This document shows, piece after piece, positions 36,730 through 46,006 of a stretch of 64,000 bases of DNA. The notes beneath the pieces are model-generated. The model ran no database searches, had not been told where the DNA came from, and worked only from the letters and a program-made list of their open reading frames with translations. The position numbers were made by a program, and so were the translations under genes. The DNA lies in NCBI GenBank assembly GCA_015680685.1, contig MNCI01030945.1, positions 482,745-546,744 of the forward strand. The letters run 5' to 3'. This DNA is from Gnetum montanum. Taxonomy: Eukaryota > Streptophyta > Gnetopsida > Gnetales > Gnetaceae. The first letter of the stretch is position 1. Each line of letters begins with the position of its first letter.

Positions 36730-37229
36730 GGGCTCCCTCATGAATGTCAACATCATTTGCAACTGTTCACGTGGGAGAGTTTTTCAAATTTTCTTCTATG
36801 ACTTATGATTGTGTATCTATTGTTCTAATAGCCATAACTCACTTGCTAGCGCTCTAATTTTCATTCTGCTTGAACCTATCTGAACCTGGAGTGTTCAGCT
36901 TAGTCGTGGGGGAGGGGTAACTCTAAATTGCACACAAATTTTTTGAAATTCGTCATCACCCAAAGGACACTATCAAGGGTAATTAATTATAAAAAAATGA
37001 CAAACATGTGCCAAAAACAACTTCATCTCCTGACCTATACCGGGAAATTAAAATTGTGAAGCCACCTAATCAAAGTGGGTCAAATATTAAAATATTTTGG
37101 GGACATTTTCACAAAAATTCCTAACTTTAAATCACACAGAATAAGAGAAGAATCCATTAAGGAAAAAAGTAAGGTATAACTTAACTTTGGTAACCAACCT
37201 TACTAATGACTGATCTCATGTGATTGCAG

Positions 37230-40026
37230 ATGGCCCCAAAGCATGGACAACAAGAAGGACCCTCTCAAGGTGTGTTTAAGTGACCCAAGAGATGCAGAAG
37301 GCAAGTGTCTCCTAAACAACATGTAGAGTAGGAGGCACAATCATTTAGCATCCATCAAGAGACTCTTGCTACTATACAATCGGGATAGGCAGAAGGAGGA
37401 GCTACTGTTGCACCTAAACAGGGACAACAACTCATGTTGTCCCTAGAGTGTGTTCAAGCCATCCGTGAAAAGTCCACGTCAGCTACAGTGATCATGGAAT
37501 TGAACTTTGGGCCTTTCATGGAATTTGCTCCTGAGGTTATTAGGGACCAGCTCAAAGGAGCTCCATTATGGCCTATCCTCTCTAAAAATGGTGCTTGGTA
37601 CTTAGGAGAAATGTACCAATTTTGGCACAATAAGGAAGAAGGTACCACAGTCAACATTTATGGTGTGTCTATAGATTTTTCCACCAAGGCCATCTCAAAA
37701 GTGTTGAACCTTCTGAATACAGGGCCAAAAATTGCTCACCTATCCACTCGCTCCGATGCTGATGCAAGAAGAATTTGGTTGGATAAGACGTACAACAAAG
37801 AAGACAAGACATATGGAGAGCTGATGTTAGAAGAAAGGATATACTCCAAGATTGGCACTTATCACATCTTCCCCATGAGAGGATTAAAAAGAATCTCAAC
37901 ATGTGCGGCAAGAGGAAGTAAAATATTGATGAGAAAGGCTAATGTCAACCTTCCTCATCTATATCTCATAGAGATCTTGAGGTAGTTTGAAGAATGCAAG
38001 ATAGGGAAGTTTGCGTTACCCTTCCCTTGTCTCATCAGGAAGCTACGCAAACATGTTGGTATTCTGGGGTACACCAATGAAATCCTCAAAAGATCCCAGA
38101 ATGCTTCGTTCGCTGAACTGTTGAAGCACCAGCTTCAAGGAAACGTGCTGGTGAGACACTGGAGCCAGAGCAAGAGCAAGAACAAATGGTGGAGCCCACG
38201 ACAACTCAAACTACAGGGCCTAGCCAACTTCCAAGCATAAGGTCCAATTGACAACAAGAAGCAGGGCCCAACACAAGCTAGCAAGATCAACTGTTATCAT
38301 CGTTGTAGGATTACCGACTGTCGATGAGCCACCTCAAGGCCATCGCTAAGATGGTCAGTTGGGGAAGTTGTGATGATGCTAATCTCTTCCGCATCATCGA
38401 TGACACTATACGACTCATAGTTTCTATCGATCACACATGGGGTGGGGTGCCCATCCAAACAGGAGGAGGGGAGACTCATTAGTCACAATAGATTTTAAGG
38501 AATGCTACGTCTTTCCAAGTGCAATTGGAAATAGGTGAAGGGGCGAAAATGGTGATCATGCAATACTAGGATGCAATGGGAACCATAGAAGTGGTCACAG
38601 ATCACATCAAAGAATCTTTTAATATCCTTGTTGTGCCACAGGCAAATTTCACAGGAGCACAAGATGCTCAAACTCTAGCCGGTCCCTCAATGACTCCTGC
38701 AGAGCATGAGGATGTTCTTGATCGATTGTTGCAAATAGGACAAGTAATAACATCCTTGTTTGACATTCCACAAGATGTCACAACAACACAATCAGATCTC
38801 ATCTACACCAAAGGAAAGCTGGTCATGGCAGAGATCAGGGCCAAGCACATGGAAGCAAAGTTGACAAGACTACAAGAGAGGCTCGTCACCTTGCAAGATG
38901 CACAGCGGGACCCATCTAAGTTTGTTCCCATAGAACAGTTGGACACTTTCAGGATAGATCAGCTTAATAAACTGTTGGTAGATAATAAAAGAGTGGCGAA
39001 GAACAAAGAGAAGGCTGACTGGTATGCCTCCAAGGCACAAGCGCAAACCTACGTGCATGACAAGGCACTTAGAGCTTTACAGGAGGAGAATAAATAGCTT
39101 GCTACTGACAACCTTTGGTTGACCATTGTGGAAAAACAGAAGAATGTTCTTGAGGAAAAATTTCAGCAATTATAAGAACAGTTGGTCAAGGTCAACTAAG
39201 ACATGAATCGTTTCGCCAAAGAGAATCAAACCCTCTTAATGGAGGAGGTAAACACAATTTGGTAGAAGACTGCAATTGAAATAACTGCATGGCAAAACAA
39301 AACCAAGTGGCATAAAAAGTTAAAGGAGCACTTCAAAGACCAGGTGAGAATGTACAAGCAAGTTATAAAAAAGGAGATCCATATGACCAAGGCCCACATC
39401 AATCCTTTCAGTGCTCAACACATTGATTGGCAGGCCATATTGAACACATATGCATTTGTCCACCAGGTGAAACTTAAAAGCTGGGACCTACAGATTCAGG
39501 ACCTCACAGAGTACATGGAATTGGGAAACCTATGGTATGCTAATCTAGCCATGTTGATAGCAAGATGCCTTAGAACAAAGCTCGAGAAGTAGGTAGTTGC
39601 CACCTACACCAAATATGAAGCAGAATTTGTAGAGCACAAGAAAACATTGCAGAAGCTAGAAGATACAAATTCTGAACTAAAAGTGGTTAAGACTAGCTAC
39701 AAAGGCCAAAGAGATGTTGCAGCAGACTTGGCTCGACAGCTTACGGATTTTCAAGAGTACAGGGATAAAGCCAGAGCCTACGAGTACGAACGACGGTTGT
39801 TTGCGGCCCGGTACATCAAAGCAAATAAGATGTTCCAGCAACTACTATGCCCATGCGAGGTGCCAACTCCATCAAACATTGGAGCATCAACATGGACGGC
39901 ACAGGATCCCTGAACGAAAGAGGAAAAGCTCCAAGCACTACTTCAGAGTCATCAAATTCCAAAACCTGGAGCACGGGATAAGGGGAAGCAACCCATGGAG
40001 GAGCCACCGCCACCTGGAACCACATG
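37230..40026 (+). pseudogene. Extra 3' reading frame of element D: transposon-protein-like domain plus coiled coil
   Basis: The ATG at 37,230-37,235 is preceded by ATGTGATTGCAG. About 930 codons can be followed to a TGA near 40,026, over several stops and shifts (open parts 37,434-37,985, 38,576-39,097, 39,344-39,592, 39,647-39,913). Part one (FAPEVIRDQLKGAPLWPIL, VNIYGVSIDFS, then ALPFPCLIRKL) resembles, from memory, the 'putative plant transposon protein' domain. Part two (about 38,800-39,850) is a long coiled coil rich in Lys, Glu, Gln and Leu. The end is LLCPCEVPTPSNI then a proline-rich tail. No membrane segment is visible. B carries a matching frame. The function is unknown. Confidence 0.68.
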
Positions 40027-40229
40027 AGCCAAATAAAGTTTATAATTTTGTAATTTTGCAATTTTGTAATTTTGTGTTGTGTCCCAATTTTGTTCTATTG
40101 AGTTCTCCACTATAGCATGAACAAATTCCTAGGTAGTTAATAATCCCATACCTATCCACTGTGTAATCAATGGGGCTTGTTCTCATTTTGTTTAACTCAA
40201 GGATGAGTTTTCATTTAGTCATGGGGGTA

Positions 40230-41048
40230 TGATGAATCGTGATTCATTAGGTCACGATATCACGTATGCGATATCACGGCTTTGCTCATGATATCATGTA
40301 TGCAATATCGTGGCTCCTATGTAGGCCTATAAATACACCTTAGGTGCACAGTGAAGGGAAGTTTTTTTTAGTTAGAAATTAGTTTTCATTTTTAGTCTTT
40401 CTCAACCCTTTCTCCCAGTGCATGCCCACAATGTGATGATTGTAATTGTACAGCATCCTTTATTCGAGTGTGACATACTTGGACACACACATGACTGGAA
40501 ATAAAGATCGAGATTACTTCATCATTGCAGCATTCACTTAGTTTAATTATTTAATTATTATTGTTATTTATTGCTTTCGTAGTTAATATCTCTTCACCCT
40601 AAACTCCTTAAACACGGAATGAATACGACTTAATCACGAGCATTCAAGTGTGACTACTTAGTATCCCACTAGCGTACCTAGGCCATGCACTTGGTAATCC
40701 CAGCAGTAGTCATGCATGAGGTCCAAGATGTGTACGGATGATTAAGGAACAGATGTTCATCGCACTTAGGCTAGCTTAGATTCTCTCTCCCTTTTTCTCT
40801 TAGCTTAATTAAGTTATTTTCCATTGCCTCTAGGAGTAGCACTAGGTTAGAAACCATATCATACACTTTACTCTGGACTAAACCATACGTGACAAAGCAT
40901 ATACTAGTCCAAGTGGGAAGATAGCAGACTGCGATCAATGAGTAACTATCTAGATACCACAACTAGCCCATCTGCAAAGTTGGACTGGATCGTGCTTGAA
41001 ACGCTCGTATTTATATGATTGAGTGTAGGGGTACCTTGCCACTCATCA
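40230..41048 (+). repeat. Element D 3' LTR
   Basis: It starts TGATGAATCGTG after TTAGTCATGGGGGTA and ends GCCACTCATCA. It carries one more copy of the GATATC-type subrepeat than the 5' LTR (40,250-40,315), and a TATA box CCTATAAATACA at 40,326-40,337. Confidence 0.9.
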
Positions 41049-41053
41049 ATGAC

Positions 41054-41620
41054 CTTTCTGATAAACCTTGCAACACTTTAAAATAGATTAATTGTTTATT
41101 TATGCATTTAATATTTTATGTAATTTCCTTTAATGCTTTAAGTAATTAAGCTAAATTAAGCTAGATTAAACAATGATTAATTAAGCACATAAGTAGAACC
41201 ACTTTAAGCATACACTTGACGCTTGGTAATCCCAGTAACACTTAATGTTTGGTAACCCAGTAACATTAAATGTGTTCAGGATGTGTACGGCAAGTCGGAA
41301 TAGATGCTTATGTTAGGATTAGCAAGTGTAGCTAGTTAGATTCAATTAGCAATTTAATTATTTTTTTTTATGCATTATTCTTTACCCTTAGGGGACTTAA
41401 AGTATAAAATGTAAAAATGATAAAAATTATATGCCTCAGTTGCACTTAACCATACATTTGCATTTCACAAGGGTAATTGGGAAGACAACGATTGCAATAG
41501 TTAGTTTCACTTCCTAGAGACTAGTGTACTTAGAAGGCTATAAGTCCACAGAATCTGACTGGATCATGTGTGAACACTTAGTGATTTGTATGGTTGGGCA
41601 TAGGATCTACTCACTGCTCA
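41054..41620 (+). repeat. Element B 3' LTR, right part
   Basis: It resumes the sequence TTTCTGATAAACC interrupted at 32,536 and matches 21,193-21,752 of the 5' LTR. It ends ACTGCTCA at 41,620, where the RT of C resumes with TTAGAGC. Confidence 0.9.
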
Positions 41621-42240
41621 TTAGAGCTATACACTAAAATATCATCAAAAAAGACAATACAGCACTTACTAATCAAGTCCTTCAATTCATCATGCATCAA
41701 CCTCATGAATGTAGTAGGTGCATTCGTAAACCTACATGGCATCAACAACCACTCAAACAATCCATTTGGTGTTTTGAAAGTTGTCTTCTACTCATCACTA
41801 GGCCTAATTTTGATTTAATGGTATCCACTCCTTAAATCAATTTTCCTAAATATTTCAACATTGGTAAGAACATCAAGGATATCATCCATCCTTGGAATAG
41901 GAAACCTGTACCTCGCTATTATCCTATTCATGCCCTAGAATCAATGCACATCCTTCATTCATTAATGTCCTTCTTTGGCACTAGCACTGTTGGAATCGCC
42001 AAGGTGAAATGGATTTCCTCACAAAGCCATTTGCAAGTAATCCCTCTACTAGCCTTTGCAATTTAGCCCTATGATTTAGTGTCATTTGATAAGCTCTCTC
42101 ATTTGGAATGGTAGCATTAGGAATGAAGTCAATTTGATGCTGTACATTCCTCATTGGTGTAGTTCCATCTAATTCCCCCTTGAATACCTTGGGAAATTTC
42201 TCCTTCAAGCTTAGCACACCTGTAGGAAGTTCCACCTAGA
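41621..42240 (-). pseudogene. Element C reverse transcriptase, N-terminal and catalytic part
   Basis: On the minus strand the order is FPKVFKGELDGTTP, HQIDFIPNATIPNERAYQM, ANGFVRKSISPW, then across shifts RMDDILDVL, and next to the insertion FFDDILVYSS with the catalytic Asp pair intact. Stops occur between. The remainder is at 20,563-20,885. This is a standard gypsy RT of the FDDIL type, unlike the FMDDF type of B. Confidence 0.87.
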
Positions 42241-42333
42241 CATCATCATGGTTAGTAGCAACTACTATAATAACAACAAAACCAAAACTATTTTCATCAT
42301 GTTCTTTAATATATTACCTTTCTCCTAGAAGGA

Positions 42334-42906
42334 TTAAGGAAGCATTAGTAAGCTTTGTTGTCTCACTTGTTTAGCTGTCATAGGAATCAAATCATGGAGT
42401 CCATCAAGTCTAACAACACTCCACACATTTCTTGCTTCATCAAATTGAAAACCATTGTTAAAATTCCAAGGTCTACTAAGAATTTCATCATCATAATCTA
42501 TTAGAAGTACATCACACCTCACAACATTATGAAAAGTTCCAATTTCAAAGTAAATTGTTCCCTCACCTCTTGGGAAAAATCTTTAGATAACCAATACACC
42601 TTATAGGATCTTGGATGAGGCTGAGTTACCAAACCCAATTTAGTAATTACCTTAGAAGAAATAACATTTTCTTGGGCTCCCCCATCAATCAAAACATAGA
42701 TCCATTCTCCTCTAAGCAAGCAACTAGCCCCAATCTGAAACAATAATTTTCTATCAAGATAATCTCCTCTATTCACACTCCCCATGAATGCATAAGAATT
42801 TATTTCAGAAATATCCTCAATTTTTGGAGCATTAGGATTACCTCTTTGAAGATCTTGGCTTGATGTCTCCTCCATCTCCATGGTTTGTACATCTTTACCC
42901 TTCGCT
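42334..42906 (-). pseudogene. Element C protease region
   Basis: The open stretch 42,881-42,519 contains GEWIYVLIDGGAQENVISS, the retropepsin active-site block in which D-S/T-G has become D-G-G. 42,522-42,334 continues with LLIDYDDEILSRPW, matching the second protease block of gypsy elements ('LG-DWL--...' region). Upstream the frame would have joined the zinc-knuckle part of gag but is interrupted at 42,910 by F. Confidence 0.78.
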
Positions 42907-42910
42907 GCTA

Positions 42911-44789
42911 TGATGTCCGAAAATGTCAGTAGCTAGAACACCGAGAGGTCCGCGAGCGTACAACCTAACATCGAATCTGTGGGAGGGCTATGTTGGGAAA
43001 AATAAAAACGAGATGCCCTAAAGGATCTGGTTGATTAGACAGAGACTTACATGGTGTAACAATAACCATTTGTAAACAGAGTTTTTAGGAAGCCTCGTGC
43101 AGGAGCTGGGACAATGAGCAAGAACAGAACGTAACGTAACGTAAATATCTGAATACGTGTTGATAGTAGAAGAAAGCGTAAAAAAGTAAATGCTAAAAAA
43201 TTTGAAATAAATGCTAAGAATATAGAACCAAACTCAGAGGATGGAGAAATGCACCACCCAAAGATTGGGGTGTGTAACTTTTAATTGAATAATGTTTGGA
43301 GCTGGTATGTCGCGTTAGACAGGCACAACGACAAGGTAGCAGTGCGGTCATAGTCTTTGGGACGTCACAGACGCGGCACTAGAAGCTACAAAGGAGGCTG
43401 AACCTACTGGGTTTGCAGTTGTCATGCTGTGTGGATGCAAGGAAGACTGTGTCACAGTACTTAGCCAGGTGTCAAGCTTGGGTGCTCAAGTGCAAGAATG
43501 ATGAAGATGCTAGGAGTGCTATAATGCTTGATGCTTAAGATGATTTGTCCATCACCTCTAAAATGTTGATTATCAAGGTATTTATAGGGCTAGGGTTAAC
43601 ATGAGATGTGGACTGGATGCCACATAGCATGGGCATGGACAAGTCACGCTGACATGTTACTCTCAAAATGTCAAGTTTTCAGTGTTAATTTCAAAGTGTA
43701 ATGCTCTGCAGGATAGGAACGAGAACTAAGAATCTGCCAAACTATGACCACACTGCCTGGACTGCATGTGTCAGAGTTTGAAGGACCACCATGTACCTAC
43801 AAATAATGCCAAAACAAATGCAACTTGGATTCTATGCTCCGAGACTACGTCTTCCCCCTCTTCCAAGAAGGGTCAAGTGTAGGAACAATTTTGGGGATCA
43901 ATGGGAGGTGCAAAAGCAAAGAAAACTACTAATTCTGACCACCGGAGGGACATTGGAGCTGAAATGAAGGTCGATGCCAACTTCTAGGAGCTTTTGGAGG
44001 CATTCGAAGGAATTTCCCAAGTGTCACACTATCTACACTACACAGTGTGACAGAGCGTAGTGTGAATACTTAGAAAATTTTTGCAGATTTTGACATGTCA
44101 CATTATCTACACTGGGTAGTATAGTAGAGCATAGCATAAGTACTTTGATGAATTTTTCCAAAATTTGCAATGTTTCTTCATGGCACACTGACCACACTCT
44201 GGAGTGTAGCAGGATAGGCAACCTCGGAAGTCGGAAAATTGCCAAATGCATCTTCCATGTTTAGATAGCTTGACAAATTTCTTGTCCAACACTTAGAAAA
44301 ATTTGGCCCTGAAACTTGTGTCATGTTGGCTACGCTATGTAGCATAGCAAAGCGTGATAGGCCTAAAAGATAGAAAATTTGCCAAACTATTTCATCCATC
44401 CTAAGCACTTTTGACAACCTCTAGCCTGGTACTTGGATGGATTGGCAACTGGGACATGTGTCAAGTTGGGCAAGCTAGAGAGCATAGCGAGCTTGACAGT
44501 CTAAGAGATAGAAAATTTTCCAAATTGTCCAATCCATCCCAAGTAGACCTTGACTGCTTCTAGCTTGACATTTATGCAGACTGGCCATGGAAGTGTGTGC
44601 TACGTTGGCTGTGCTATGAAGCGTAGCAGGCAGACTTAGAAAAATTTTGCAAAAAATTAAGAATTCCAATGTGCTATGTTGTCTACGTTGCATAGTGTGA
44701 TACCAGACTTAGAAAAAAATTTTCCAAGTTTTGACACTTAGGCAAATCTACCATTGGAATCGTAGAAGCTCAAAATTAGTGGTGTTTCA
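42911..44789 (-). mobile_element. F: solo LTR inserted in element C
   Basis: The insert is bounded by GCTA on both sides (42,907-42,910 and 44,790-44,793), a 4-bp target duplication; removing it rejoins the reading frame of C. On the minus strand it starts TGAAACACCACTAATTT and ends GGACATCA, so it has TG...CA termini. A TATA box CCCTATAAATACC lies about two thirds in (43,577-43,590, minus strand). A relative with the same start and TATA box is G (53,620-55,353). The first ~800 bp repeat words such as TAGCGTAGC with flanking pieces. No reading frame is present. I call it a solo LTR; a short non-autonomous element is the alternative. Confidence 0.72.
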
Positions 44790-44799
44790 GCTACCTTGT

Positions 44800-45940
44800 G
44801 AAGTAGACATTCACATTGCTTATGTCCCCATTCTTCACACTTGAAGCATTGAAATTTAAATGAGCTGCTACCTTAACCCTTGCCTCCCTTGCTTATGTTC
44901 TTCCTAGTTTTACCCTTCTCATCACCTCCTTCAGTCTTCTTATCTTGGCTACCCTCCTTATCTTTAGATTTGGATTTGGTTCCCTTCTCAAATCTAGATT
45001 TGTTCTTCTTGCCCTTAGAAGTTTGTTTACTTCTATTTCCAAATCCACTTAGTTTCTTCTTAGCCTTAAGTGCCAAATCATAAGCCTCATCAAGGGTTTG
45101 TAGCTCATAAAAGGACAACTCTTCTTAGTATGCCATTTTAAGACCTTCTAAAAAGATTGAAGCTTGCCCATACTCCTCCCAGTTTACCTTAGCTTGATGG
45201 AATAGATTACAAAATTCGATGTAAAATTCTTTGAAATCCTTGTCATCTTACCTTAGGAATTTCAACTTCATAATGGTTTCTTATCTCTAACAAGACTATT
45301 TAAATCTCCTTTTTAACCTATATTTCATCAAATTCCAATCTCTGATAGGTTGACCGTTACATCTTTCATAACCTTGAGACTCCTTTTCCCACCATGTAGA
45401 AGCCATACCTTCTAATTTAGATTTAGCAATAGGTACCCTCAAGTTATTTGGTACCTCTTCCAATAGAAAATGCTTCTCAAGTACCTTCAAACAACTTGCA
45501 AAAGTTAGTTCCATCTGCACCATTGAAAGTCTTCAACTCTACATATGGAAGTCTTGAAGCATTTCTAAACACTCTAGTAAGCCTTGCCTCATCTTCATCA
45601 TCAAGTTTACTTGAAGAAGTATTGAGCACCACTGGAGCCCTTGGAGTTATTATTTGGGGAATTGGATTTCCTCCTATTGGAATCCTTGGCTGATGGTTTC
45701 CTATACTCCCATAGTTGGATTGACCTTCCTCTTCATCTACTCCTTCTCCACCTGGTTGTGAAACTTCTTCATCTGAACATATAGGCTCTTCACCTTCACA
45801 TGTTTAGATATGGCTAAGACTAGCTTGTATGTCCACCTTCGTGCTAATTTCATCCAATCACGCAACCATCATCTGGAAGGTTGACTTCATGCTCTCCATG
45901 TCATGATTCAAAGCTTGCACCTTTCTCTTCTTGGATGCCA
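44800..45940 (-). pseudogene. Element C gag pseudogene with zinc knuckle
   Basis: The minus strand begins near 45,940 (MASKKRKVQALNHDMESM), continues with FASCLKVLEKHFLLEEVP, ASTWWEKESQG and WNLMKYRLKRRF (capsid), then a basic stretch 45,118-44,873 (KKKLSGFGNRSKQTSKGKKN) and, near 44,830-44,870, CFKCEEWGHKQCEC, a perfect C-x2-C-x4-H-x4-C zinc knuckle that binds the element RNA. The frame changes several times. This knuckle is absent from A, D and E, another sign that C is a different lineage. Confidence 0.82.
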
Positions 45941-45991
45941 TTTCAAGTTGACAAAATCCTCAACCAAAATCTAAGCAACAATAAAACTACA

Positions 45992-46002
45992 CTCTGATAC
46001 CA
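45992..46002 (-). promoter_or_regulatory. Primer binding site of element C
   Basis: The minus strand reads TGGTATCAGAG, the complement of the 3' end of initiator tRNA-Met and the commonest primer site of plant LTR elements, a few bases inside the LTR. Confidence 0.85.
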
Positions 46003-46006
46003 ATAA

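Larger units (their letters stand above)
32537..41048 (+). mobile_element. Element D: pol-less gypsy-type retrotransposon in the 3' LTR of B
   Basis: D is structurally complete: 5' LTR 32,537-33,321, primer site 33,322-33,341, gag 33,454 to about 35,112, non-coding spacer, internal promoter-like region, extra frame 37,230-40,026, polypurine tract AGTCATGGGGGTA, 3' LTR 40,230-41,048. A perfect 5-bp target duplication ATGAC flanks it (32,532-32,536 and 41,049-41,053), and the interrupted B LTR resumes exactly after it. There is no trace of protease, RT, RNase H or integrase in its 6.9-kb interior. It must have moved with enzymes from a relative. It is the youngest insertion of the nest by position, yet its two LTRs already differ at roughly one base in twelve over a 150-bp sample compared by eye. 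Confidence 0.92.
20886..41620 (+). mobile_element. Element B: Ty3/gypsy retrotransposon inserted in C, split by D
   Basis: B reads on the plus strand: 5' LTR 20,886-21,752, primer site 21,753-21,772, gag, protease, RT, RNase H, integrase, a non-coding spacer, an extra long reading frame 29,160-31,995, then a 3' LTR (32,250-32,536 plus 41,054-41,620) split by element D. It lies inside the reverse transcriptase of C. TTAGAG occurs just left of the 5' LTR, followed by two extra T, and TTAGAG directly right of the 3' LTR, so the target duplication is recognisable but not clean. All frames are broken. The polypurine tract is TCATGGAGGTA. Confidence 0.9.

Noticed and set aside
44033-44693. Several Cys-rich short open stretches on the minus strand
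   Set aside because: They arise from the repeated TAGCGTAGC words of F and differ in every frame; no protein similarity is visible.
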